From a virus, in the IMG/VR virus record IMGVR_UViG_3300001848_000142, positions 1 through 24,396 of that record: 24,396 nucleotides of DNA. One strand, written 5' to 3'. The notes beneath the pieces were generated by a model. The model was not told where the DNA came from, ran no database searches, and saw nothing but the letters and a program-made list of their open reading frames with translations. Both the position numbers and the translations under genes were made by a program. Shown piece by piece: positions 14,521 to 21,509 of the stretch. Numbering within the stretch: the stretch's first letter is position 1; every line of letters starts with the position of its first letter.

Positions 14521-16596
14521 TTAGCAGATCTTTTGGATAAAAGAATCCACCATTGTTCTCTTCTGCTTTTTAGTATTGTTCATAGAGATAAAGTTGTATT
14601 GAACATCTTGCATGTCAGTACCAAAAATCCTGGTGCTGGTTTTGTTAAAAGCGTCTTTATGAACAAAATACAATTCATCGAATTCCATAGTATAATTCTT
14701 TTCTACCTTAAAGAGATAAGGAGCAGTACTCAAGTATTGGATAAAGAAATTCGTGAAAGAAACGTCTTTCATTCTTGCCTTGAAAAGATTCAATAAAGCA
14801 GCAGGAATCATATAACATTGATTTCCAAGGGTCCAACTGTTTCTATATTTCCCACAGAGATCTGCAGAAGATACCTTTTTCTTTGTCTTAGGATCCAGGA
14901 TGTATCCATCTGCATTCGCACGAGGTCTAAACAACTCACTATATATGGAAGATTCAGTGTTTCCTCCATCCGTTAAGAAAACCACATTCAGAATTTCTGC
15001 TCTAGTCTCTTGGCGGAACCGATTCACAATTGCTTCTACCGTGTTAATAGCAGGAGCAAGAGGAGTTTGATGTAAGAAGAACCAGTCATATTTAGAATAT
15101 TCCCCGCTTAAGAAGAGATTGAATATTCTGATAAAATCTGTTCTAGACATAGAAGGCGAGAAAAATTCTATAAGAGCAAAGGAAGATCCCGGATAAGGTT
15201 CCTGATTGTCAATAGATTGGAATTGTTGAAAATCGAGGTCACGTGCAGGTGAATATATATCATACTTCTTTCCTGCCCTGGCATAGAGGAAGTTTACAGG
15301 ATTATACCCATTTGTGAATCCATATACAGAAACAGGAATATTGACATTACGACAAAAAGAAATAATCTCAAGAAGCTGGGCGATTACTTGTTTAAACACC
15401 GGGTGCATAGAAGAAGACATGTCCAAATAAAACACCAGACCATGGTTCTTGCCTTTTTGTTTTACTTGAGTTGTGAGAAACAGATTGTCTTCAAACTTGT
15501 ACTTAGAGAGAACATTCATGTTCAACTTGCCAGTCTTGAAATTGAGAGTTTGTTTGTACTCTTTTGCTTTCTTCTTCATCTCGAAGACCTTGGTGTAATA
15601 AGCGATAGACGAAGAATATTCCTTGTTGAATTTCTTCATAGAAGGAGAAATCTCAGAAACATCTATATCTTCTTGAACATCAGAATTCTCTGTGGGAGAG
15701 GCATCCGACAAATATTTTAAAAATTCTTTATTTGTAATTAGAATATTCTTAAGGATCGGCTCGTGTAGATAAGCGTACTTGACGGAATCAGAAGAAACAT
15801 TTTGCTTCAAGAATTCTTCCATCTTCTTCTGAACTTTGGAAGTGTAACGTTCTTGGAACCCAGAATCGGATCCGACCTCTGTTGGTTTGGAATTTCCTGG
15901 ATTTCCGTCCGAAGGACCAGGTCTGATCGATTCTAATTCTGAATCAGACTCTGAATCCTGACCTGATTTTGTCTGAGATCCTTCATCAGATGTAGATTCT
16001 GAGGAACTCTTAGATTTTAGTGATTCTTGTTGAGCATCTTCTTCTTCGCAGTGTTGATAGATCTCTTTTGCTAGATCCACTACTGAGCTAAAATTTTCGC
16101 AGTTGTTGATCTTTTCTACAAGATCCCAGAATCGTTTATCAACTTCGAAGTTAACTTTCCCAGGAACCTTGAAATGCAGATTTAACTTGTCGATAAGAGT
16201 GAGATCTTTTGGATCAGGAAGATCTTCAAAGATACCACGTTCCCATAACTCTTCATACCCAAAGTAGAAAATCTTGCGCATACCAGGATACTTCTTCTTG
16301 ACGCCACGTTCAATGCGTGGGTCTTCGATCACGTTAAGAACGTGCTTGAAAACTTGTTTGTTGCCCCCAAAGGAATCGATTGCGGCAACCCACGCATCTG
16401 TGGGAGTATAAAGAGCATGGCCAATTTCGTGGCCAATCATCATCTCTGTCTCGATCTCAGACAGATTCTTCCAGTTGGGCAGAACAAGACGTCTTTTCTG
16501 GACGTCAAAGTAAGCAGTTGGAACAGGCATCTGACGGACTTCAATATTCTCAGTTGCCATCAACTTTGCTAACAGTTCATTGCGTTCATCAAGCAT
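14521..16596 (-). CDS. metallopeptidase-VWA fusion protein, CobT/VWA type
   Basis: 691 aa. The N-terminal domain has a zincin motif, MMIGH56-E-I-G-H60, and a downstream helix NVIEDPRIERG (residues 89-99) that likely gives the third ligand. Residues ~190-250 are a Ser/Asp/Glu-rich linker of low complexity. The C-terminal ~300 residues form a von Willebrand A domain with MIDAS D393-M-S395-S-S397 and a later VVFLTDGGNTES. This domain order is that of phage and bacterial CobT-like VWA partners of MoxR/CobS AAA+ ATPases. It is divergently arranged with such an ATPase (17370). Proposed role: a metal-dependent substrate-binding arm and possibly peptidase in a chaperone-like complex. True cobaltochelatase activity is unlikely. 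Confidence 0.82.
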   Translation of the reverse strand: MLDERNELLAKLMATENIEVRQMPVPTAYFDVQKRRLVLPNWKNLSEIETEMMIGHEIGHALYTPTDAWVAAIDSFGGNKQVFKHVLNVIEDPRIERGVKKKYPGMRKIFYFGYEELWERGIFEDLPDPKDLTLIDKLNLHFKVPGKVNFEVDKRFWDLVEKINNCENFSSVVDLAKEIYQHCEEEDAQQESLKSKSSSESTSDEGSQTKSGQDSESDSELESIRPGPSDGNPGNSKPTEVGSDSGFQERYTSKVQKKMEEFLKQNVSSDSVKYAYLHEPILKNILITNKEFLKYLSDASPTENSDVQEDIDVSEISPSMKKFNKEYSSSIAYYTKVFEMKKKAKEYKQTLNFKTGKLNMNVLSKYKFEDNLFLTTQVKQKGKNHGLVFYLDMSSSMHPVFKQVIAQLLEIISFCRNVNIPVSVYGFTNGYNPVNFLYARAGKKYDIYSPARDLDFQQFQSIDNQEPYPGSSFALIEFFSPSMSRTDFIRIFNLFLSGEYSKYDWFFLHQTPLAPAINTVEAIVNRFRQETRAEILNVVFLTDGGNTESSIYSELFRPRANADGYILDPKTKKKVSSADLCGKYRNSWTLGNQCYMIPAALLNLFKARMKDVSFTNFFIQYLSTAPYLFKVEKNYTMEFDELYFVHKDAFNKTSTRIFGTDMQDVQYNFISMNNTKKQKRTMVDSFIQKIC

Positions 16597-16602
16597 ACAA
16601 TT

Positions 16603-16631
16603 ATTATACCTTATCTGTGCCTGAATTTCAA
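16603..16631 (-). promoter_or_regulatory. promoter abutting the VWA gene start codon
   Basis: TTGAAA (16626-16631), 17-bp spacer, TATAAT (16603-16608) on the minus strand, then 6 nt and the ATG, so +1 would be the A of the ATG. AAGG directly upstream of the -10 box can only serve longer transcripts. Confidence 0.62.
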
Positions 16632-16635
16632 GCGA

Positions 16636-16917
16636 TTAATCGATTACTTTGTTGGCTTTGTTGACCTTGAATTTAATGGTGGTCGCACGATATTCAGGTT
16701 GATCACCATAAGCATTGCCACCACGACCGTCTGACATATATTTCCAGGGAGCAGTCATAAGATCATATGCAGCGATCTTTGCGGCTCGAAGAGCTTCTTC
16801 TTTGCTCTCGTACAACTTGAAATTGACTTCGGGAAAGTTTACTCCGGAAATCTTCTCTCCTTCATCCGTCTTCACAATCGGCGCATACATAAACTTTTCG
16901 GTTATCGTTTTCTTCAT
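16636..16917 (-). CDS. small unknown early protein
   Basis: 93 aa from ATG 16915-16917 with AAGG 6 nt upstream; the longer frame from a TTG at 16956 would cover the promoter. Sequence features: basic N-terminus (MKKTITEKF), mixed helix ESKEEALRAAKIAAYDLM, a Gly-rich loop (SDGRGGNAYGD) and a basic end. No family recognised. It is the first gene after the leftward of two identical promoters and precedes the VWA gene, so it may belong to the same functional unit. Confidence 0.65.
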   Translation of the reverse strand: MKKTITEKFMYAPIVKTDEGEKISGVNFPEVNFKLYESKEEALRAAKIAAYDLMTAPWKYMSDGRGGNAYGDQPEYRATTIKFKVNKANKVID

Positions 16918-16935
16918 AATCAACCTTACAATACT

Positions 16936-16964
16936 ATCATAACTCGAAAGTCCCAAAAAGTAAA
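16936..16964 (-). promoter_or_regulatory. leftward promoter of the divergent pair
   Basis: TTTACT (16959-16964), 17-bp spacer, TATGAT (16936-16941). Predicted start about 12 nt before the AAGG-containing leader of the gene at 16917. Identical boxes and spacer length as the rightward promoter. Confidence 0.7.
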
Positions 16965-17008
16965 GAACTTTATTCCATTTGTTTTCAATCGGTTACCTGT
17001 AACTCACT

Positions 17009-17134
17009 GATTCTAAAGGGAATATAATTTTCGCTCCTCCATAAGAAAAGGTAACGTGCATGCATGCATGAAGGAAATTTTATTCCCTTTAGAATCTATA
17101 GGTTGCAGCTAAGTGACTGATTCTAAATGGAATA
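17009..17134. repeat. three GATTCTAAA(G/T)GGAATA boxes plus a half copy
   Basis: Copies on plus at 17009-17024 and 17119-17134 and on minus at 17081-17096; the half box AAATGGAATA lies on minus at 16971-16980. The outer copies sit just upstream of each promoter's -35 box, a position suited to a regulator or replication initiator. Confidence 0.75.
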
Positions 17135-17140
17135 TTTTTC

Positions 17141-17169
17141 TTTACTTTTCGGGACTTTCGAGTTATGAT
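17141..17169 (+). promoter_or_regulatory. rightward promoter of the divergent pair
   Basis: TTTACT (17141-17146), 17-bp spacer, TATGAT (17164-17169). Predicted start near 17176, giving a leader of about 190 nt before the MoxR-like gene. Confidence 0.7.
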
Positions 17170-17178
17170 AGTATTGTA

Positions 17179-17369
17179 AGGTTGATTGAGAAACAACCAC
17201 TCAGTATTGAGTGAGAGGGAAAGTTAAGAAAAAGGTGGGTGGTAGCTCAGAGAAATCTGATACGGGTCCGGGGTTCGGAATCCTACCATTAAACGACACG
17301 TTGTTGAGACACGCCCACTTTTTATATTGATTCCGAATAGAATAGTGAGGTTGAGTTTGAAAGGTTATA
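17179..17369 (+). ncRNA. structured leader RNA with tRNA-like cloverleaf
   Basis: Hairpins in order: GGTTG/CAACC (17180-17198), CACTCA-GTAT-TGAGTG (17198-17213), then a 7-bp closing stem GTGGGTG/CGCCCAC (17235-17241 with 17312-17318) enclosing three hairpins: TCAGA-GAAA-TCTGA (17247-17260), TCCG/CGGA (17266-17278) and AACGA/TTGTT (17292-17305). The words TAGCTCAG and GGGTTCGGAATCC resemble tRNA D and T arms. TTTTT follows the closing stem. GGTGGG (17234-17239) can pair instead with CCTACC (17282-17287). This suggests a cis-acting switch, attenuator or tRNA-derived element; it does not fold as a normal tRNA. Confidence 0.45.
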
Positions 17370-18551
17370 ATGAATCCGAAATTGACAGAATTTATTGATG
17401 CGCTCCGTGCGGCTTTTCCTGGATGCGATACAGTCTATCGTGCTGGTGTAGACCAGGTGTTTGAGGAAACTCGCAATTCAAAGGGTCGTACTCTTTTTTG
17501 TACTTCTCCCGAGTTCAAGGTCTCACGTGGTGTCTATCGTCTTCCTAAGACAGACGAGGAGATCTCTGTGACTCCGCCTGCTACTCAGGTATCTGCGACT
17601 GCAGCCGCTGAGATGGTGCTTACTATGAAGTCTCCTACTCCGGTTATTGACAAGAGTATGATTCCTACTCCGGATAATTCCTTTGTTCCTTTCGGAGACT
17701 TTAAACTTCTTTTGAATTTTATCAAGTCAAAGAATTTCTATCCCATTTTTATCTCTGGTGAATCTGGCAACGGAAAGACTAAGATGGTCTACGAGGCCTG
17801 CGCTAATTCTCGTCGTGAATTGATTCGTGCAAACATCACCGAGACTACAGACGAAGACGACCTCATCGGCGGTTTCCGTCTTGTAAATGGTGAAACTGTT
17901 TGGCAAGATGGTCCTGCTGTTGAAGCGATGAAGCGAGGCGCAGTCCTGCTTCTCGATGAAGTTAATCTTGGTTCTCCTAAGATTATGTGTCTTCAGCCAA
18001 TTCTAGAAGGCAATCCTATTTTTGTCAAGAAAGTCGGCAAGTTAGTTCAGCCTGCTCCTGGGTTCACTGTTATTGCTACTGCAAATACAAAGGGCAAAGG
18101 ATCAGACGATGGTCGATACATCGGGTCGAATATTCTCAACGAGGCTTTCTTGGATCGATTTGCTATCACGATTGAACACGAATATCCGGACAAGGTTGCA
18201 GAATTACAGATCCTTCATAATCTCCTTGAGAAGAATAAGGTATTGAACGATAAAACGAAAGAGTTTGCTGAAAAGTTGGTTGAGTGGGCCAATGTTGTTC
18301 GAGCTACCTTTAAAGAAGGAGCGATCGATGAGATCATCACGACTCGTCGACTCCTGCATATTCTGAATTTCTTTATCTATGGCAAGCGCAACAAAATGGC
18401 TGCTATTGATTATTGTGTCTCTCGGTTTGATGATGAGACTAAGGCATCTATCCGTTCTCTTTATCAGAAGGTCGACGACACTGTTGATTTGGCTGCAGCA
18501 ACTGCAGCAAAAAATACAGATCCAGAAACAGGGGACGAGATTCCCTTCTAG
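17370..18551 (+). CDS. cobS: MoxR/CobS-like AAA+ ATPase
   Basis: 393 aa. Walker A GESGNGKT at 130-137, Walker B AVLLLDEVN at 191-199, sensor 1 in IATANT (N239) and arginine finger region NEAFLDRF (R263). After Walker B a long pre-sensor insert and the C-terminal helical lid resemble CobS/MoxR proteins. The first ~100 residues are a non-ATPase N-domain of unknown role. Phage copies are often named cobS for cobaltochelatase, but no CobN is here and the divergent gene encodes a CobT-like VWA protein, so a MoxR-VWA remodelling complex is more likely. AAAGG lies 5 nt before the ATG. Codons such as CGT, CTC and GGC are commoner than in the neighbouring AT-rich genes, as if adapted for high expression or acquired. 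Confidence 0.88.
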   Translation: MNPKLTEFIDALRAAFPGCDTVYRAGVDQVFEETRNSKGRTLFCTSPEFKVSRGVYRLPKTDEEISVTPPATQVSATAAAEMVLTMKSPTPVIDKSMIPTPDNSFVPFGDFKLLLNFIKSKNFYPIFISGESGNGKTKMVYEACANSRRELIRANITETTDEDDLIGGFRLVNGETVWQDGPAVEAMKRGAVLLLDEVNLGSPKIMCLQPILEGNPIFVKKVGKLVQPAPGFTVIATANTKGKGSDDGRYIGSNILNEAFLDRFAITIEHEYPDKVAELQILHNLLEKNKVLNDKTKEFAEKLVEWANVVRATFKEGAIDEIITTRRLLHILNFFIYGKRNKMAAIDYCVSRFDDETKASIRSLYQKVDDTVDLAAATAAKNTDPETGDEIPF

Positions 18552-18605
18552 AAATTTCGCTGTAGTGTTCGTTCGTTTGCTTATTCGTTTCGTTGGTTGT
18601 CCTTT

Positions 18606-18635
18606 GGCTGGAGCTTCACGCTCCAGCCTTTTTTT
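18606..18635 (+). terminator. rho-independent terminator after the MoxR-like gene
   Basis: Stem GGCTGGAGC (18606-18614), loop TTCAC, stem GCTCCAGCC (18620-18628), then seven T. A classic strong terminator 55 nt after the stop codon. Confidence 0.93.
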
Positions 18636-18638
18636 CCA

Positions 18639-18646
18639 TATAAATA
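18639..18646 (+). promoter_or_regulatory. T4-type late promoter for the zinc-ribbon gene
   Basis: Exact TATAAATA four bases after the terminator T tract and 17 nt before the ATG at 18664, with GAGG between. Confidence 0.72.
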
Positions 18647-18663
18647 ACCTTAGAGGATTTGAT

Positions 18664-18939
18664 ATGCCATATTACGATTATTCTTGTTCTACATGTGATT
18701 ACACTTTCGAACGTTCTCTGCAAATGTCTCGGGTCGACGAACCCACCGAATCTCCTTGTCCTAATTGTTCTTCTATGACAATAACAAATGTAATTGGTGC
18801 GCCATTAGTATGTGATCCAGTCAGAATTGGAGTTAAGAAAGCACCAACAGATTTTCAGAAATATGTGATGGGAAAAATTCAAGCTAAACACCCAAAGGGA
18901 AACGTATTCCAAAAATCATCGAAACCAAGAGAGATTTAA
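18664..18939 (+). CDS. FmdB-like zinc-ribbon protein
   Basis: 91 aa. The N-terminus [18 protein letters not shown] with CPNC at residues ~37-40 gives a CxxC...CxxC zinc ribbon of the FmdB/putative regulatory protein family. The rest ([22 protein letters not shown]) is basic and unrecognised. The ATG at 18664 is chosen for its GAGG ribosome site and late promoter; the same frame runs further upstream through the MoxR-like gene and terminator but has no support there. It overlaps the convergent homing endonuclease by 4 nt. Possible role: late nucleic-acid-binding or regulatory factor; function unproven. Confidence 0.8.
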   Translation: MPYYDYSCSTCDYTFERSLQMSRVDEPTESPCPNCSSMTITNVIGAPLVCDPVRIGVKKAPTDFQKYVMGKIQAKHPKGNVFQKSSKPREI

Positions 18940-19586
18940 TTCTTCTTATTAAGGTTTCTTCTTTTGAGTTGAGAGTCAGACATTTTTTTCTTAGTTTCTT
19001 CTGATATTGGATGTGTTGTTTTTATTGATTTGCCTTTGTTCCAAGGCGCACGACCTCTCATCCGATAAGAAACTTTATTCCTTTCTTCTTTGTTATTAAA
19101 CCTTTGTTTTTGTGAAGATGACATCCTTTGTTTTGATTCTTGACTGTGTGTTTTACCGTAAAAAGGATTATCTTCTCCTCGTTTTTGTTTATTATTTTCA
19201 GATATTTTTTTCCTGGTTTCTTCTGAATGCGATTTTCCTAACCAATATCTAGTCGGATTAATCTTTTTAGAGTCAGACAGTTTTTTCCTGGTTTCTTCTG
19301 ATCTTTTTTTACCTTTTTGATTGGGAGGAGTATCCCCTCCGTTAGTCATATTCCGAAGAATACCAGTTCCAATATCTTTTCTACCATATTTAGAAATCAA
19401 TTCTATTTCAAGGTTAAATGCTTCTTCTTCTGTTAATTTATCTTGTATTATTTGGATTCTAGAAGGGTCTTTTGGTACATAAATTCTGTGTGGAGCATAA
19501 GCTCTGTTCCCCTTTCCTTTACCGATGTAATATGGAGTGCCATCTTCTCTGAGGTAGGCATAGACGTAATAAATAGATGTAGACAT
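18936..19586 (-). CDS. GIY-YIG homing endonuclease with NUMOD repeats (copy 1)
   Basis: 216 aa. The GIY-YIG core starts at the N-terminus ([20 protein letters not shown], residues 6-25), with R at GNR and the catalytic Glu in [19 protein letters not shown] follows. The rest is several NUMOD3-like DNA-binding repeats ([51 protein letters not shown]). Not in an intron: it stands alone between the zinc-ribbon gene and phoH, opposite to both. Its first 28 residues match copy 2 (22203-21487) and the DNA upstream is also shared. It would cut a related genome lacking the insertion and spread by repair. Confidence 0.92.
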   Translation of the reverse strand: MSTSIYYVYAYLREDGTPYYIGKGKGNRAYAPHRIYVPKDPSRIQIIQDKLTEEEAFNLEIELISKYGRKDIGTGILRNMTNGGDTPPNQKGKKRSEETRKKLSDSKKINPTRYWLGKSHSEETRKKISENNKQKRGEDNPFYGKTHSQESKQRMSSSQKQRFNNKEERNKVSYRMRGRAPWNKGKSIKTTHPISEETKKKMSDSQLKRRNLNKKN

Positions 19587-19616
19587 TTGCTAGACTCCTG
19601 TTCTAGTATTTGTTTA

Positions 19617-19663
19617 GAGGGTGGTTGTTCTTGACAAACTTCCATCCTCGATTATTATTTATA
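19617..19663 (-). promoter_or_regulatory. late promoter and conserved hairpin upstream of homing endonuclease 1
   Basis: Exact TATAAATA on the minus strand (19656-19663), then a hairpin made by 19617-19624 and 19642-19649 (GAGGGTGG and CCATCCTC on the plus strand). The same hairpin and flanks occur at 22233-22272 before copy 2. Late transcription plus a leader hairpin recalls how T4 restrains its I-TevI gene. Confidence 0.6.
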
Positions 19664-19703
19664 AAAAATGAATTTCGATTTTTCACACGCTAAGGAAATC
19701 TAA

Positions 19704-20429
19704 ATGTCTCAAAAGGCATCTCGTTCTAAAAAATCATCAGAAGCCAAAATAGATGCATCATTTTCTCTTGCTAGAATAGAACCTATCACAGAAGCTCAGA
19801 AAGATGTTGTAGAATCTTTTAATGAAGGATTTAATCTAGTTCTCATGGGATCTGCTGGAACTGGGAAAACTTTTCTTTCTCTTTTCCTTGCATTAAATGA
19901 CATTATTCGTGGTAAAGGAGAAAGACCTTCTAAGATTATCATAATCAGATCTATTGTTTCAACAAGAGATATAGGGTTTCTTCCAGGAACCCTAAGAGAA
20001 AAGATGGCAGTCTACGAAGAACCCTACAAAGGAATCTTCTCTGAATTGTTTAAGAGAGGAGATGCCTGGGAGATCTTAAAGACAAAAGGAATTGTTGAGT
20101 TCTGTTCTACTTCTTATCTAAGAGGAACAACTTTAAACAACACTTATATTGTCCTGGATGAATTCCAGAATTGTAATTACGAAGAAATTAGAACGATTAT
20201 AACAAGAGTAGGAAAGAATTCTAGATTAATCTTCTGCGGCGATACAAAACAAAACGATCTTTACAGAAACAAATATGACGTTAGCGGTATGCAAGAGATT
20301 GTCAACATTATTGAGAAGATGAAAGAATTTGATATTGTAGATTTCGAGATCTCAGATATTGTAAGATCTGATCTTGTTAAATCCTTTATTGTAGCCGAAG
20401 AAGAATATTTGACATCTAAGGGAAAATAA
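19704..20429 (+). CDS. phoH: PhoH-like P-loop ATPase
   Basis: 241 aa. Walker A GSAGTGKT at 49-56, then IIIIRSIVSTRDIGFLPGTL typical of PhoH, and Walker B YIVLDEFQNCN near residues 150-160, with sensor FCGDTKQND. The N-terminal 20 residues are Ser/Lys rich. PhoH proteins are RNA or nucleotide-binding ATPases/helicases, named from the phosphate regulon but often not phosphate-linked in phages. AAGGA lies 8 nt before the ATG. First gene of the rightward cluster with exonuclease, uvsY and uvsW. Confidence 0.93.
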   Translation: MSQKASRSKKSSEAKIDASFSLARIEPITEAQKDVVESFNEGFNLVLMGSAGTGKTFLSLFLALNDIIRGKGERPSKIIIIRSIVSTRDIGFLPGTLREKMAVYEEPYKGIFSELFKRGDAWEILKTKGIVEFCSTSYLRGTTLNNTYIVLDEFQNCNYEEIRTIITRVGKNSRLIFCGDTKQNDLYRNKYDVSGMQEIVNIIEKMKEFDIVDFEISDIVRSDLVKSFIVAEEEYLTSKGK

Positions 20430-20437
20430 GGTACAAT
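20409..20437 (+). promoter_or_regulatory. promoter abutting the exonuclease start codon
   Basis: TTGACA (20409-20414), 17-bp spacer, TACAAT (20432-20437), then 6 nt and the TTG start at 20444. It lies at the end of phoH, with AAGG just before the -10 box as at the VWA gene. Confidence 0.6.
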
Positions 20438-20443
20438 ATTATA

Positions 20444-21103
20444 TTGAGAAAGATATTCACACATAAAACTGTAACACTACCAGAGTTAACAGCTGTACAC
20501 GTCGATGGAAAAAGATATTATATCACTCCATCTGGCGCCAGGTATATGTCTGTTTCCACAGTAGTTGGTTCTTTAAACAAACAAGCAGTGGCAGAATGGC
20601 GAGCCAGAGTCGGAGAAGAAGAAGCAAGAAAGATTTCTGCGGCAGCTACAACTTTTGGAACTTCAATCCACAAGATAATCGAGGATTACATTGACAATAA
20701 AGAAGGATGGTTGGATTTTGCGAAACCAAAAGAAAAGATCATTTTCAATGCGGCTAAGGAAACTCTGGATAGGATTGATAATGTTTATTGTCAAGAAGGA
20801 ACCTTATATTCGGATGTTCTTCGGTTAGCTGGAAGAGTTGATTGTATTGCTGAATTTGATGGAATCCCATCTATAATTGACTTTAAGACTTCTTCTAAAG
20901 AAAAAAGAGAAGAATGGATAACATCTTATTTCTTACAGACAACTGCTTATTCTCTTGCTTTCCAAGAGTTAACAGGAATATCTATTCCTCAGATTGTTAT
21001 CTTGGTTATGACTTCCGACGGCATTATCCAGACATTTATCAAAAATAGAAAAGATTACTACAAGCAATTAAAAGAGGTTATCCTTGAAACTAGAAGAAAT
21101 TAA
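20444..21103 (+). CDS. PD-(D/E)XK exonuclease, MGME1/RecB-like
   Basis: 219 aa. The nuclease core is GRVDCIAEFDG (Asp of motif II, residues ~129-139), then SIIDFKTSSK (the D-x-K pair, ~142-151) and QTTAYSLAFQE (motif IV-like). H at TSIHKIIEDY near residue 78 fits the upstream helix seen in MGME1/RecB nucleases. It probably trims DNA ends to make ssDNA for UvsX/UvsY. The start is TTG: no ATG occurs in the frame before residue 30, and the N-terminal strand motif (YYITPSGARYMSVSTVV) is typical of the family. The uvsY gene overlaps its end by 20 nt. Confidence 0.82.
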   Translation: MRKIFTHKTVTLPELTAVHVDGKRYYITPSGARYMSVSTVVGSLNKQAVAEWRARVGEEEARKISAAATTFGTSIHKIIEDYIDNKEGWLDFAKPKEKIIFNAAKETLDRIDNVYCQEGTLYSDVLRLAGRVDCIAEFDGIPSIIDFKTSSKEKREEWITSYFLQTTAYSLAFQELTGISIPQIVILVMTSDGIIQTFIKNRKDYYKQLKEVILETRRN

Positions 21104-21509
21104 AGATGCTATTGCTCAGGATTTAAAGATTGATCGATTTAATCTAGTTGATGAATCAGCAAGAACTCCTAATCTATTCTCAAAGTATCTCTCTATTTAC
21201 ATGGACGAGAAAGCTAAGTTAAGAGCCATACAAAGAAAGTTCTGGGAGACCTACAAAGAGAGAAGAGAATATTATTCAGGCTCTGCAGGAGACGATAAAT
21301 ATAAAGAAGAACCGTTTGACCGTAAGATTATTAGACAAGATCTGGATATATGGTTAGACGCAGATAACAAAATTCAGGATCTAAAAGATCGTCTGACTTT
21401 CCAAGAATTAATAGTAGAGATCTTAGAGAGAACTCTAAAGGAAATTAATAATCGAAACTACGTCATTAGATGTATGATCGATGTTATTAAGTTCGAGAAC
21501 GGATCTTAG
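21084..21509 (+). CDS. uvsY: UvsY recombination mediator
   Basis: 141 aa, close to the 137 of T4 UvsY. The N-terminus MKLEEIKDAIAQDLKID parallels T4 MRLEDLQEELKKD. The central REYYSGSAGDD matches T4 LDYYSGRGDGDE, and the C-terminus (NYVIRCMIDVIKFENG) matches FAIKHIQDMRAFEAG. UvsY loads UvsX onto gp32-coated ssDNA. The start is TTG at 21084 with GAGG at ideal spacing, and the alignment with T4 from residue 1 supports it. It is convergent with homing endonuclease 2, overlapping by 23 nt, and is separated from uvsW by that insertion. Confidence 0.9.
   Translation: MKLEEIKDAIAQDLKIDRFNLVDESARTPNLFSKYLSIYMDEKAKLRAIQRKFWETYKERREYYSGSAGDDKYKEEPFDRKIIRQDLDIWLDADNKIQDLKDRLTFQELIVEILERTLKEINNRNYVIRCMIDVIKFENGS

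Larger units (their letters stand above)
16918..17187. repeat. 270-bp imperfect palindrome with promoter arms (central regulatory or origin region)
   Basis: Positions x and 34105-x are complementary along two 113-bp arms (16918-17030 and 17075-17187), about 96 of 113 positions by hand. The outer 63 bp match at 59 positions and contain the two promoters. The inner 22 bp (GATTCTAAAGGGAATA plus an AT-rich flank) match at 21. The 44-bp centre is not symmetric and holds the alternating purine-pyrimidine run TGCATGCATGCATG (17057-17070). No coding potential seen. Confidence 0.88.

Noticed and set aside
16917-16956. Extended start (TTG 16956) of the 93-aa protein
   Set aside because: The extra residues would be encoded by the promoter itself; ATG 16917 has AAGG at correct spacing.
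17233-17246. Resemblance of GGTGGGTGGTAGC to the T-box sequence of aminoacyl-tRNA-sensing riboswitches
   Set aside because: No specifier stem or stem I is visible, and T-boxes are typical of Firmicutes biosynthesis genes, not of phage AAA+ genes.
17235-17318. Genuine tRNA gene
   Set aside because: The closing stem has 7 bp, but the arms have wrong loop sizes, no anticodon loop can be assigned and the T arm is displaced, so at most it is tRNA-like.
18379-18663. Upstream extension of the zinc-ribbon frame through the MoxR-like gene and terminator
   Set aside because: It would read through a strong terminator and late promoter, and the encoded residues before MPYYDYSC are low quality; the ATG at 18664 has GAGG.
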